Assembly (NCBI GenBank): GCA_025890175.1 | Contig: JANPYM010000007.1 | Location: forward strand, 1,182,209 to 1,246,208 | Origin: Ciborinia camelliae | Taxonomy: Eukaryota > Ascomycota > Leotiomycetes > Helotiales > Sclerotiniaceae | Length of the DNA: 64,000 bases | Direction of reading: 5' to 3' | Shown here: positions 1 through 14,955 of the stretch, piece by piece | How the letters are laid out: each line of letters opens with the position of its first letter | Position numbering within the stretch: the first letter of the stretch is position 1 | Program-made: the position numbers and the translations under genes | Notes under the pieces: generated by a model | Told to the model about the DNA's origin: nothing | The model's input: only the letters and a program-made list of their open reading frames with translations | Databases searched by the model: none

Positions 1-1545
1 TGTTTCGGCACGTTCTTCTCAGCATCGGGAACCCTGACAGAGCCTTCTAGCACCCAATTAGAATTGTGACTTAATGCGGAAGATTCGGAAAGTGTTTCAT
101 TAACATCGTTGCCAGCGGAGTATAGCAGAGCAAATGGTAAATCTGGATGGTCTAATTCGAGCCCTCGTAACAGCTGCTGCCAGAAGTCCTTAGGTTCTCG
201 AGATGAAGCAATGAATTGCCCCAATCGCAACAAAAATATCATTCTGCGATCTGCAATAACTTGCCTAGTGGTGTCAAATACAGGATTATAACTACATATT
301 GGATTAGTGCGGGCTTCTAGTCGATACACACACAGTAGAGATAACTTACAAGGCAAGGGGGGTGTCATAACTGTTGCAAGTGAATGGCAGAATCGATATG
401 GAATAATAAGTCTCCTCCAAGTATCCGTGCCTTTCAATGAAGAACTGTGCATCGTCCCTGGTTGTGGCTTTACCAGTTTTATATGCCTTGTCAAAGTAAC
501 TCATGAACACCTCGTCAACCTCAGCCCATGCTTCCGAGAAAGGCTTGCCCATCATCCCTGGATGCTTCTGTCCCGTGACTAACAAATATGGTTCGTTGTA
601 CATCGTGATTCTGGTCTTACCCCAATACATAGCCGCAGGCCTTGGATCTGCCATCAGAAAATTGCACATCCTCCGTAACTCAAGCGGCCAAGAATGTATG
701 GGACCAAGCTCAGTAGATGCCCAATCAAAATTGAGGAAAAATTGTACATGATTTGACAATTCTACTATAGTATCTGCTGATAAAATATCGTATGAACGAA
801 CTGCAGCATTTTCCGTTTCAAGTCCCTCCTCCTTCAGAATGACCGGCTCTTGTGCTTGAGGAAATATCGATATATTGTCTTCCCGATGAAGTCGATATGC
901 CTCCAGATCAGATTCCACGGGTGGGTTATTGGGCGCGTCGCCAGATTTCAACATAGGTGGTGTCTTTTGAGGTGACAAGGTTTGTGATCGATGAATCAAA
1001 GGTTTGTCCCTGATGACACCCATCTTTGCTCTAACATCTCCAGCAATGACCCTCCACCTATTCTTCATCGTCTGCGCAGTCCACCTCACCCCACAATATA
1101 GTGTTATTGGTAGTTTTCCATCGCTGAAATCGCCTCTTGCCCATTCTAAAAATCTCCTGTGTTTTTCGTCTTTCGTAGCCACGCCCAGTTCGGAAGACAC
1201 TCCTATTCGACTTCCCAGCCCTTGTAATCCCTTCAATCGCGAATTCGTATATCTAGGCGTTGTCTCATCTGGTTTCGTGAGATCAAGTATAAAAACTGCT
1301 CTTTCGTCTGACTCGAGTAATTCGAGAACTCCTATACTGCCCAGATCATCCTGCGGCGCGAGAGGACTTAGATTTGGATCCACAAGTACCGATGTTATCT
1401 GCATTGAATCTTTTGCTTCTTCATCTGTAGGGGGGGTTATGGTGAGACCGTTTAATACCGACGGCAGATTTTCCATTGCAAAGATTATCACATTCACCCA
1501 CCCGTTATAATCCTTTCTTGCTTGGGCAATAGTCTTGCCAGTCAC
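1..1545 (-). CDS. Hybrid histidine kinase, N-terminal part (partial)
   Basis: Start ATG at 1545; exon 1 is 1545-350, intron 292-349 (GTAAGT...TAG), exon 2 runs from 291 off the left edge. About 495 residues are visible. Residues 1-190 contain no domain I recognise. Residues about 267-398 form a PAS-like sensor region with the pattern FDWASTELGP...WP, MYNEPY and KHPGMMGK. Splicing restores the frame into a stretch ending in YNPVFDTTRQ and RRMIFLLRLG, which is the usual linker into a GAF domain in fungal multi-sensor histidine kinases. The kinase core (H-box, ATPase) and receiver domain would lie outside the window, so the phosphotransfer role is inferred from architecture. Such proteins sense cytosolic or membrane signals and feed a His-Asp phosphorelay. 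Family assignment is good; the exact HHK group is not determined. Confidence 0.75.
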
Positions 1546-3029
1546 CTAGTCCCAGTCCCTTCCTCACGTCCAACCCCGAAGAGATTCCGCGATGGAATAT
1601 CGAATTACACACAGCTCGGATTAAAAGAACCTGTCGAGAACTTCGTTATTGTGTTGTGGTGGGGTAATTTTATTACTTTCTTCGGGCAAATATGATTGAA
1701 GATCACAGAAGGAACAAAATGAAAGGTCCACGGGTGCTGTTGATTGAAACAATAGCGACATTCCTACTGGAATAGCATAGCGATACGGAGTGAATATGTT
1801 GTAGACCGCGAGAAAGAAGAGATTGCGGACTCCAAATCGTGTTCTTCCTTTAGTGGATTCGTAACTTTGGGAGTTGATTCCCTTTCCTAAGTCGTCTACA
1901 AAATACACAATATACTTTGTACGAAGTGGACATGGATGGGATGGACTCGAATAATAAAGACAAAGTCGCATAAGAATATCGAGAGTCGTTTTTTACCAAG
2001 ATCGCTTGAAAGATGGGACACTGGAGAGAAACAACCGATGTATTCGCGACAATAAAGTATATGCACAATCAGCCAATCCGAGACGTTGTAAGAGTTAAAA
2101 AACATTGAAAAAGTTACCAAATCAGATAAATTCGGTGGGGCGTTTGCAGTTTTGCAGAAGTTAGAAAACGCAAAGAAAACGCAAAGAAAACGGAAACGTT
2201 AATGATTATCGATTATCGACCAAGGTAGATAACCTTATATCCTCACCAATTATCACCAATTATCACCGCAAACAAAGGTTGAGGGCCATCATTCCGGCCA
2301 ACGTACGGAGAGAGGAGAGAGGAGAGGAGGGACCTACGACCTACCACCTGGGCCATACAGACTGTACAGACTGTACATGAGCCCTTCATGCTTCGAGGAA
2401 GAAGGCGGGATGCGATCGATGCCGGTATCAATGATGATAATGATGATGGTGATGATGATGGTGATGATGATGATGGATAATAGATAATGTTGAATAGACC
2501 ATCGACCATAGACCATCGACCATAGACCATCGACCATAGATAGAGATCCATATAGATGATATACGTAGATGGTAGAGGTACCGACCGACCGGTATGTATT
2601 GGAGCCATCTTCAATGATGATGATGATGGTGATGATGGTAATGGTGGGTAGGTTACCTACTATTCTTACATGTAGATGTAGATGTCATTGGTGGTTTGTT
2701 TGATCGCACGAGTGGTATCTGGTCTCTGGTGTCTGATGTCTGGTGTGTCGAGGATTGGTCGAGAGAAATGTCCTGTTCATGAATTGAAGAAGGTGCAGTG
2801 CAGAGTTTTAAATCATAAAATCCGGGTTAATCAGTTAATGGATTAATGGCTTAATGGGTTAATGGGTTAATGCCATAATGTATGTCATAATCTCATAATG
2901 TCATCATCGGCAGTGTGTGTGTGGCTGGTGTATCCCTAGCATACAAAATGCTTAATGTTATGTACAGTCCAGTACCCACCTTATTGTAACATCTAAATCT
3001 AGTTGAATATGGAATCTTTCCCATCTCAA
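1546..3029. other. Intergenic, simple repeats
   Basis: No gene supported in these 1.5 kb. It holds an 11-bp AAAACGCAAAG-type triplication near 2165-2195, a GATGAT/GGTGAT microsatellite at about 2428-2478, a 14-bp tandem (ACCATCGACCATAG, three units) at about 2498-2540, and a TTAATGGG-like degenerate run at 2815-2880. Open frames across 2243-2614 are translations of these repeats. Confidence 0.7.
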
Positions 3030-4575
3030 TCAATTAAACTCTTCAAAAAATGCCAACATCTTCTTATGAAACCAATCTTCCTCCTGAATAGGGATCGCAT
3101 GTCCATCGCCTTCTCTAATTTCCGGTTTACCTGGTTGGAGAAATGCAATAAGCTTTTCGCCATGGGGAAATGATATTAATTGATCGTTGGTGCCGCTGTG
3201 TGGTGTCAGTCGTTCTTCATCCATGCAAGTCCCAGATGCCTTGAGCAAACAAAATTTTGAACGAATACTCACTGCATGACAGCAATTCTCTCCCTTCCCA
3301 CTTTGTCCCCTAGCTCTTTTAGTTGCGCCGGGCTCTTGTGATGCCAACCAGCAGCGATAGCCTGTAGCAGAAATCCGAGTCTTTTGAAAGACTTAGGATC
3401 GAGTCGCTTGGTTAGTTCGGCGGCAGCAAAGCGCTCGTAGTTCGTGGAGAAGTGTGCGTAGGGAAAGGGATGGCCCGGTGGAGGCTCAACCAAGGGGGTC
3501 GATTCGGCGGGCAGATGGGCTAATTGCGGTGTTAATTGGTTGGGGTAGAAGAAATAGAGATTGTCGCGGAAGAAATAGAAGGTGGAATGGCAAAGGGAGC
3601 CGGGATGTATGCAAGGGGGGTAAAACGAACTGGTATCTGGTAATGATAGCCACGAGGCGGGGAACAGGGACAAAGATGCATCTAGAACCGATCGATCAAG
3701 TGGCTTAGGAACAAACATCATAACTCTTGTGCGCATATTTTCAAAAAAGCTGGTTGTGTTTTCGATATAAGCACACGTGGAAAGTAAGTTGAGGGTTGCA
3801 ATCCGATTTGGTATCATCAACGCCTGTATAGATAGATGATTATTATCTTGGGCCTTGAACGATGTAACTAATAAAAACATGGAGAACTTGCCAATTCTTG
3901 TGCAATCATTCCACCCATGCTAACCCCAGTGATGTTCAATTGTCTATCCTTCGTCCAACCTAGGTGATCGAGTAGCTCGAAACAATCTTTGGCCATTTCC
4001 GAGGTAGAATATCGTAGGATGGGGGTATCTGATCTGCCCATGCCTCTATTGTCAAACACCAGCGAGGAATACTTATCTCCTCTTTCGTGACCAAAGTATA
4101 AGGTCTGTCTTTGCCATGTTGACTTATTGGAGCCTAAGCCCATAATCCACTGGACGGAGACCTGAGATTAGTAGATGATGTATGATGTATGAATCACGTG
4201 ACCATTAAAAAAGTACGTTTTGTCCGATGCGTCGCAAGACAACTTTCTGTAGGAATAAACAGAGCCGGCTTTGAGCAGAGTAGAATTCGCATAGTCGTAG
4301 ACATGATATTATAGCATATATATCAGCGCCGACACTTCAAGCTCTTCGCTCTTCGCCTTCCGGTCTGCCATGGACTTGTATGTGATCATCAACTTACCAC
4401 AACTTTCGTCTCTCCACTGCCATGAACCTCCCAGTCAATATTGAACGGTCCGCCTCTACCCTTTCCAACAGGTAACTTTCCACTTTTCGTGGGTGTAAGT
4501 CTCCATATCGTGTCCGGATAAGACTTGTGTGCGAGGATTTCTGCCACACTTGGGCGTTTATCAGCAGGTGGTTCC
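3030..4575 (-). CDS. Alpha/beta-fold hydrolase (5' exon unresolved)
   Basis: Exons (minus): 4575-4398, 4161-3892, 3823-3273, 3195-3030; stop TGA at 3030-3032. About 387 residues are assembled. The first recognised exon opens after a clear TTCTTCCAG acceptor, so a short upstream exon with the ATG is missing from my model. The fold is shown by IMGLGSNKSTWQ, the strand FDNRGMGRSD, the nucleophile elbow GVSMGGM (Ser in GxSxG), and a C-terminal GDGHAIP holding the likely catalytic His. Lipase, esterase or peptidase-like hydrolysis is likely; substrate unknown. The intron 3824-3891 has a GC donor (GCAAGT...ACAG): with it the protein reads across E-L/A-L as expected. It sits about 700 bp downstream of the VAO gene on the same strand, which may hint at a shared phenolic-ester role, but this is only inference. 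Confidence 0.8.
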
Positions 4576-5280
4576 CTGGAAGAAATACAGATTAGTTGGG
4601 GTGAGCTTGACAAGTTTTCGCATATCTTTTGGGCATAGGGAGTATTTTACATCTGTCCCATTATGTTTTTGAGGTAATTTCAATGTTGGATGGAATTTTG
4701 ATAATTGGAAAGGAACGTGCCAGTACAATTCAAAACCTGGGACGAGGTGGGATAGCTGACCTCACCGACGGCGCTAAAAATCCGACAACAAAATCAAGGT
4801 TGCCTTCAACTCTATGACAAATTTTCACACAATTAACTTAATATATTATTGCCGTCAATTCGAATCTAAGCTGTACTGGGTATTGCAAGCACTTTAACCA
4901 TTTCTTCACCCATTAATCGCATCAATTTCTAGTGAATGAGACAGTCGATATTTTGGATCGTACCTTTATCCAGAGTTCCCGACATCGACATCGCATACGG
5001 CAAGGCGATCAGTTACTGAAGTGCAGTGATAGGACCCACGCTCTAGAGTCTGTCTAATCACGATGCTTGTGGATCAGTACTTAACAAGAGATAATAATAC
5101 GTGCCTCGAGAGCTTTCGCACGGCATTTCAGAGCCAAGATGCTCATGCTGTGGCAGTAGCTGCAGCACGTGATCGAGGCAAAAACACGATAAGTTTCATG
5201 AACATAAATGGAAAAGTAATTTTCCATTATATTAGTGAGATACTCAAGATCTATGTAGTTTATCTAGTCCTCCTATTCGA
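4576..5280. other. Intergenic between VAO and hydrolase
   Basis: Presumed 3' flank of the VAO-type gene and promoter plus missing first exon of the hydrolase. I could not place the hydrolase start: candidate ATGs on the minus strand near 4625-4665 do not join in frame to the acceptor at 4576. Nothing else is recognised. Confidence 0.5.
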
Positions 5281-7393
<2,113 letters not shown>

Positions 7394-10300
7394 TTTTTAA
7401 GATGTAGGAAGAACGGATTCGGGGTAAAATAAAAATAAAAGAAGGAATTGGATCAGCGAAAAGGTAAGCGTCTGGATATGCTTCTCGAAGGATAGATATA
7501 CTTGGAGGGCACGGGAGGCCTATCACCCGCGGTCTGTTTCCTACTCTAATCTTGTCTGTGAAACTATAAGTGGACCATGAATTCCCATCGAAAATGCATG
7601 ATATTCCGCCAAACACTGCCATTTTATGGATCAAATTCTGAGCAATCCTCAGTCATGTACAACAGATATACAGCAATAGCAGCAATCATGCTGCAGGAGA
7701 GTCATTCACTGGCATATCTGGATGGGACCCCCAAGGGTGACGGGTTCTGATGCCGAAGCCCCTGTAATCGGAGATATTACAATGGGGACTCGACTGCGAT
7801 CCATATCTCTGGAAAGCGGCAATAAGGACTCCCATATTCTCTTGGAAAATCCGGGCAGGTTGTTTAAGCAGCCTTTCGTCTAGAATCCTTTCCTTTTTTA
7901 TAGTCAACTACAATACTGTTCCAATGCTTAAGATTTATAGTTCCTTTTTCTTTTTACCTTTTGACGCAGTAAACTATTTCAATAACGATTTTAGCTGTCG
8001 AATGAGATTCTGATTGCAATTCCAATTCCAATTCCCATTTTTACATTGTGGTATAGCTGATTCCGAGCTTTGATTGAGTATTTGATTTTTGGAGTTTCAA
8101 CAAGCACCTTATTCCTGAAGCTTCAAAGGCACTGATTCTTGCGCTGTGTTACAGCTGATTCCGAATGCTGTGTTTATGGTTGATTCCGTTCCTTCCTATT
8201 TCTATAGCTATAGCTGATTTCGCTTTTTCTTGATTCCGGTGTTATACTACAACTGATTTCGAAGCTTTAAAAGTAGTGATTCCTACGTCGTGGTACTTCT
8301 ATTGGATGCTTAAGATTCATAACTCCTTTTCCCCTTCATTCTATATCATGTCTTATATACAGGTTAATATTGAAAATCTGTTCATATTAATATTAAATTG
8401 TATCATTGTTATACGAGTAAAAAGTCTTTTTTTTAAAAATATATATCAGAATTTTTTGATACATATATTGGTAATAGGTCTTCGTATATATATATGCAGA
8501 TAGACCCAATCGATTAAGAATTTACTACTACTACTATATTGGTAATAGACTTTTTAATGAGTTTTGGAAAACTATTCCTGTGCAGGGTGCCCGAACTTTC
8601 CAAAAGAATACGGTATGTACAAAGGGTTCTTTAATAGAGTACAAGCCATAGAATTGATACGCACTACGATATGTCAATACTATACTACAAGTGTTCCAAG
8701 TCGCTTTCCCCTCATTATGAAGCGAGCAAAGCCTTGGTTCATAAGAGCTCAACGCGTGGTGGGGTGTTAAGAACAGCTCATGGATAGGTATTATATTATA
8801 TACGGGTCCAATATCCGTATCATGCCTGTTCTCCTGCGTTCATAGAGCTCTGCAGGAGAAAGATGCAGCCTGCAGGTCTAGCAACTTAGAACTCACCAAG
8901 TTAGTCTGGATATCTCCATTATTCTTTTTTTTAGTAAATTTTATGGCTGTATGTGGAAGTTTTGAGGGTCAATCTTACTTTCAATGAATATTTCGTGGTC
9001 TATTTTGTATAGTCCTGCTTTCTGCATATGCGGAATCCAATCCATCTTAACCATCCATGCCACCAACAGTTGGAGATTCAGGAACCGCTTCTCTTTTGGG
9101 ACGGCGAAGACATTCCATATACCAATTGCGGGGCTGGTAGATACCCTGGCCCTTACAAGGGACCCTAGATGCTGCAATATTGTCGGCAGTTTCTCTCATG
9201 TCACACTCTCGCTATCAAGAACACATACTTGTCAGAATATTGATAAACAAGAAGTGATTCTTAACGAGGATTTGGAAGAAACTCCAACAAATAATACAGT
9301 ACACTATCAGATTGCCGCAGTATCTTCGGATTCCATATTTTGGTCTATATCGTTTACTAAGATTTCTTAGTACCAGCGGCTATGCGGGAGCGGGCTACGC
9401 GGGCTTGAGCGTCTCCACTTCCCTTCCCTTGAAATATGTTATTTGGCGGGTCTCGCTCATGCTTAATGAGTGATCGGCCGAAGAGCCTCGTACGAGCCAA
9501 AATGTGATCTTCCAAAAGATCCTGTGGTACGTGACAGGTTTACAACAGGACAAAAGTGGTAGCAAAATCTACATCCAGTGATAAATCCTATTCGTCGGGC
9601 TTATATTGGGCGACCCACCAAATGGCATCATTTTAGAAGGAGGGGAGGATAATCCAAGTGCTAAATACGGGTCGACCCTCAGGGTAAAATATCCTGGAGG
9701 TATCAAACTGACTATGGCAGTTAGACCACAGTCTATTGGAAAGGACAATCTTCGAATTGTTAACAATATTCTGAGGAGCTATTCGTCATAGCCCTTGAAG
9801 TTTAACAGTCTCCGAGTAGGAGGGATCTTGTGTCTTTACTCCACATTCCATTCAGATATATCTACCTCGAATCAGATCCTGGTCTAATCTTGCCAGCGGC
9901 TCCATTCGATCGGAGCCGTTCAACCGACGACCCAGTTTGCGCAAAGATCTCTCACTCACTAACTTGAAGAGGAGCTTTGATCGTCAACTATGGAACTTGG
10001 GTAGATTATCCGCGATAGGTTCACATATCGGGACCCGACTCAACCCCTAAAGTATTGTACTCACCGGGGAAGATCTTTCATGTTAGAATCCTCGCGAATA
10101 TTGGTTAAGCTGAGGCAAGAAAAAGTAATCTGCTACCACGAAGTGCCCCAAAAAAGTCAATCGCCAATCAGCGCTGCTCATCAACCTTATGTTATTCCTA
10201 AGTGGATAGGGCCTCAAACATTGAACTTCTGAGAAAACTTTAGGCCCCTGGTTGAATCCCATTTCTTTTTCCCCTTCATGGATAGGTACTTTTTTTCAAT

Positions 10301-10503
10301 CGTTGGATTACTTGAAGACAGTGAAATGTCCATATTTCAAATGGAGACCTCATTCTTCATCATCTGTTCGGTGAATACTGTACAAAAGTACACCAAGTAC
10401 AACTTGCGATATCTACGTTGACATTGTCTGGCTGTAAAGTTACAGTGTGCTCACCAGGAGCAGTTGCACATTCCTTCTTGAGGGGTACCAACCGGCCGGT
10501 AAG
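7394..10503. other. 3.1-kb gene-poor interval
   Basis: No gene can be supported. At about 8052-8262 there are four degenerate copies of a TATAGCTGATTCCGA-like unit spaced 50-100 bp apart. AT-rich patches lie at 8385-8545. A minus-strand frame at 8941-9177 and a plus-strand frame at 9606-9791 have protein-like composition but no recognised motif, partner exons or start context; they may be relics. Confidence 0.5.
8941..9177 (-). pseudogene. Possible gene relic, unrecognised
   Basis: A 78-residue open frame with a natural-looking composition (IGIWNVFAVPKEKR, LQLLVAWMVKMDWIPH, KIDHEIFIESKIDPQ). No family recognised. The 5' side runs into a possible GTAAGG donor with no acceptor exon that I can connect. 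It could equally be chance. Confidence 0.2.
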
Positions 10504-12020
10504 ATGGGTCACTTGGCAGGTTTAGGACCTATCATTATCTTGGTGATGTGGATCGAGACATTCTTCGCAGGAATATTTGTAGGACTACGGATGTACACTC
10601 GGCATTATATCGTTAAAGCTACGGGATATGACGATTGGCTTATTGTAGCCAGTCTTGTGAGTACCAATCATTCAATCAGCCTAGTCAACTAGAAGTTAAT
10701 GCTAACGATGCGATTATCATACAGTTATTGTTCATAGGATATAGTGCCTTCTGTACTGCAGCTGCCGCCTATGGATTGGGATCTCATTATGACGATATCA
10801 CGCCAACTCAGTGAGTACTATTGGTTACTTCATCCTTGGCACCTCTCTCGCGAAAGGCAAGCACTAACTCCCTACCTTGTAGATTCGTCATGTCCAACAA
10901 GATGGAAATCGCCGGTCAAACCTGTAACATCATCGCTATAGCCACCAGCAAATCCGCCGTAGCAGTCTTTCTCCTCCGTCTTGTTGTTGTTCCATGGCAC
11001 AAAGCTTTCCTCTGGCTTTGCATTGCCAGTACCTTTATAGTCTGCGTGATCTGTGCCGTCCTCGACTTCTTCCAAAGTTCGCCCATTGCGGCGGTTTTTG
11101 ATCCGTCGCTACCTCATACTGTCAACTTCGATTTCACGGCCAATGCCATTTTCTCGGGAGCCTATACCGCGTTGATGGATTTTACGCTGGCACTGTTCCC
11201 GTGGCATTTCTTATCCCGCGTTCGGATAAAGAGGAAGGAGAGGTTGACTATTTCGCTTGGTCTTAGTATGGGCGTTTTGTAAGTTTCTCTGTCGCAGGAT
11301 CTGCAGAAGTTCCGTGCATTGGTGCTGATGGAAATTCATTTTAGTGCGGGAATATGTGGTGTTGTTCGAGCCATTAGATTGGGAGGACTGTCGGCTCGAA
11401 GTGATTATACTTGTAAGTTTTTGGGCCAGCAATCAAGACAGGCAATCCTTATAGACAAAGTCGCAACGTTTTCCTTCATTCTGCAAAATAAAAGCGTTGT
11501 AACAAGTATTATTGGCGTTTTGAGGATAATTATTTCTTGTGGGAAGTGAAAAGTGTTGCGCATTAACTTTCCCACAGATGACACTGTCCCCCTCATCCTC
11601 TGGGGCTCCAGTGAACTTCTAGTCGCCATAGCATGCGCCTGCATCCCCGTCCTGCGACCCCTTTATAAGCGACTCCGCGGCCAAACGAAATCATCCGACG
11701 AGAGAAGCGATTCCTACCCCAACAAAAGTGGGAGTAAATCAGGCAACGCATATGCCCTCAGTTCTATGCGCCGCGACGAATTTACCGGTAATGGAAGGCA
11801 GCCAGGAGATTTGAATTATATCGAGCAAGTGGATAATGAAAGGAGTGCGACGGGAATGGATAATGGGAGTGATGAGAGTATATTGAGGGAGGCGTGGGGA
11901 TATGGAATTAAGGAGACGACGGAGGTTGATGGTACGTATGGGAAGAAGGGGGAGATAACTGGGGATGGAGAAATCGGTATGGGGAGTGGGGTGAGGGGAG
12001 AAGGGAGGGGGTTTGCATAA
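10504..12020 (+). CDS. Fungal rhodopsin-fold integral membrane protein
   Basis: Exons: 10504-10656, 10725-10810, 10883-11278, 11345-11412, 11578-12020; 381 residues. The protein has about seven hydrophobic segments and the hallmarks of the fungal rhodopsin-domain/PTH11-like family: GLRMYTRHY after TM1, GYDDWLIV before TM2, YGLGSHYDD, a TM segment with TSKSAVAVFLLR, GVFAGICGVVRAIRL and YDTVPLILWGSSE before the last TM. The C-terminal tail of about 110 residues is polar and Gly/Glu-rich, presumably cytosolic. Members are plasma-membrane proteins, some of them receptors for surface sensing; none is a retinal pump by default and the retinal Lys is not evident. The ATG at 10504 is chosen because it leads straight into the first TM; a GTG frame extends upstream but lacks an ATG. 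Confidence 0.85.
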
Positions 12021-12318
12021 GTTTTAAGTGGATGGTGGATAAGGGAAAAAATATGATACAATATCGACAATTTCCTTCTCCTCTTCATGGGTATCCTTGA
12101 TTCTTCTATGACATTGATGCCCTCATTCACATGGGATATTCGCTTCATTTGCGGTATGAAAGTCTCAATAACAACTCCTCATTATTTGTAAAGTGGTTCA
12201 AAATTGGTGGTTCAAGATTAGATGGCCCCAAAACAACAACTTCCGTAAATAATTCATACCATCTACTAAGAAAGATTTTGCAACCAAAAGAAACATTTGA
12301 AACAATTCCCAAAGGAAA

Positions 12319-14469
12319 TCAACACAAAACAAAATCTTCAGTTTGAAAGTCACTCTGCATAAATTCTCCATCCATAATCCCATGAACATAAGCTTCCCCA
12401 ATCAACTCCCACCTGTCGTTCCCAACCCTCCGCACTACAAATGGTTGTACTGCACCAAGAATAATGATTATAGTATCTCCCGGCCGTGAGTGGCCGGGTA
12501 TAAGTCCCACATATCCTTCTTCTGATATGAATGGTCTTCTGTTTTGCTGATAAGCCATTGCGTTTTTGTACGAGGTATATTCCGCTGATTTAATGCATGT
12601 TATATGTTCGGCGCTACGTGAATTCAGTTCTTCGGCGCTAAGATGCAATTCGGACATGTTTCTAGCTATTTCCGAGTATACCTCGATACTTCTTCGAATA
12701 TCCTTATAGCCAGTTAGCGAAGCATCCGTAGCGCGTGTACGAAACACGTATTTATCGGCTTGATCTGCACATGGGATGCGCCAATATCCTTCGGACCACT
12801 TTGGATGATTTTGTGATGTTGGGGTTGTACCAAATGAGTGGATATTTTGGGCTTGCTCGCAGAAAGACTTTATTTCCTCAAAGTACCGTGTTTGGATTGC
12901 GTGGATACTTAAGTATTCTTCGGTGCCTCTTTTCACAATGCCACTCGTATTATCGACAGTGAATAGACTGCCATGATTCCTGATGATATCAACTCTAACA
13001 CCCTTTAATTCAATAAACCTTGGGTCCATATCCACAGCACCTGAAATGATAGAAAATGATGATTGTCCTGAAGCACAAAAGAGAGCGGCCTTTTTGGTTT
13101 CGCAAGATGGCTTTAGGGTGATTGAAGTGAAATCAGGAACCCAGCTGGGAAGGTTGAGCAGACTTTTGGGTTGCTGGCACCATGCCAATATATCAATATT
13201 ACCATGTTTCAGAAGGGTTCGTGTCACGGATGTGAATATCTCCACTGTTTCCTCATCGGAGTCAATATTGGTATAAACGGGTTGTATATTCAACAGTTTA
13301 GCGTCGGCAGCCATTCCTAGCAGTCCATAAATCAAGTCACGTGGATACCTAGCTTTCCTAACCAGATCTTTAGATTCTTTCAAGCAACATCTCTCTAGAA
13401 GGTTCACAAGATTCGTAAGATTTGACCCGTCGGAATTTCGATGTTGTTTTCTGGCTCCTAAGAGGGGCCCAGCGCTTGGTGAAGATTCGAAGCACATAAG
13501 AATCCCACGAAGAATTGGCTCCACGGCAGGGTCATTGGCTGATTGGAGAAGGCCATGCGTATTGACGACCATGTTCGCTTGTATGATGAGAAATAGCCAA
13601 GCCGCCTCAAAACACCGATGGAAAGGCATCGTCCGCTTACCACATGTTATCATCAACTCTTTACCAAGACAGAACTCCTGCATGATCCAAAGCCTGTTCC
13701 AATAGTCTCGTCTCCCGATCTCAGACCACCCAGCGTACGGAAAGTTAGTGCCAATATCCATAGCAAGTTGATATAATGAGCGTTTCACGTCCGCTAGCGG
13801 GTCATCTGTTTTCGGGCGATTAAAACCGTAGCCTTCATGGCCATCTCGAATATATAATTCACAGTCTCTCATACTCTCCACAGTAATAGAAAGAATTCCC
13901 GCATCATATGCAGCCTCTCCAATACGTTGAGCGGCTTCCATAGCTTCATCGGTCCCGGGAGTTCCTGAGCCCAAGAACACATCGACAATACTCGCACAAC
14001 TATAGATGTCTTTCATCAATTTGATTTGCTCGGCTTTCTCATTCGGGTCGTTTTGATTGATACATATAGCATCTATCCAGAAGATCATCGGTTTTGTCTC
14101 ATGCTGAAACGCTTTCAAAGCCTGTTCCAAACTAATGGTAACTTCGACTTCTACCTCATCGAGCAGAATCTTGGCGCGTGGAAGACTCGGATCGCCCCAG
14201 CAATAAGACAGAGCATGGTATTCTGGAGAGTCTTTTAAAGATACCACGTGTAAAGTGCAAGACACTGTGATTGTTTAGTGACTTGAATGCGCGAAGTTGT
14301 GAGCATGCAAACCACTTGATTCATCTTCCAAACTCCCTGGAAAGCCTTGATCGGATAATCTGACCGATGGTGATGGACTTTGTGGGTCTATATAGCTTCT
14401 TGGGAGAATGTGTAATACTCGAATTTGAAGTTCATGAGAATTGATAGGAGTGTACAGATAAGATGCCAT
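12319..14469 (-). CDS. Heterokaryon incompatibility (HET) domain protein
   Basis: Exons (minus): 14469-14313 and 14264-12319, joined over a 48-nt intron (GTTTGC...CACAG, with CTAAAC as a branch site); 700 residues. Residues about 50-230 carry the HET domain blocks: YHALSYCWGD, WIDAICINQND and RDYWNRLWIMQE. The remaining 450 residues are the variable C-terminal region typical of single-domain HET proteins, including RYPRDLIYGLLG and VGLIPGHSRPGD-like segments. HET proteins trigger programmed cell death on non-self fusion; allele-specific action here is unknown. The intron choice is supported because it gives the expected lead VSCTLHVVSL before the first HET block. It is convergent with the membrane-protein gene, with only 298 bp between stops. 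Confidence 0.88.
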
Positions 14470-14955
14470 ACTGTAAAATATAATATCGGTGTAGAAATGA
14501 AAGCGACGATGGAGCAGAGGGAGGTTAAATGCATCATTGATATGAGCTCGTCGCCCATAATATCATAAGTTCAGCTGAACGCCAAAAGCCAATAGCCAGT
14601 CATTTTTGAGAAGCCCCCCGAAACCTTGCAGGCGCCTCATTTCTGACACTGTTGAGCTATGCTGCTGAGCTTAAAGGTTAGGAAAAGGGTATGATACGAC
14701 AACTTTGGGTCCAAGAAAGTCGCCGTGAAATCAAGATCCTATCATTGAGTCTTGTGAAAGGGAAAGAGACGCATTGGAATACCTAGCTGTAGGTAGTAAA
14801 TAAAGAAGGCCATTTCGCCGCTAATGGAATTGTATATTACGTAAGCACTCCGTCATTCACCTTCATATTGAACTTATCAATCGATTTATTGTTCATGCTG
14901 GCCGGGGACTGTTAATACAACTTGTCAAGGCAATGTATTTGAGACAGAAATAAAG
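14470..14955. promoter_or_regulatory. Divergent promoter region HET/RTC5
   Basis: 486 bp between the divergent HET (-) and RTC5-like (+) start codons, presumably containing both promoters. No specific operator recognised by eye. Confidence 0.4.

Noticed and set aside
2243..2614. 123-codon minus frame
   Set aside because: It runs through GATGAT and 14-bp tandem repeats and shows no protein features.
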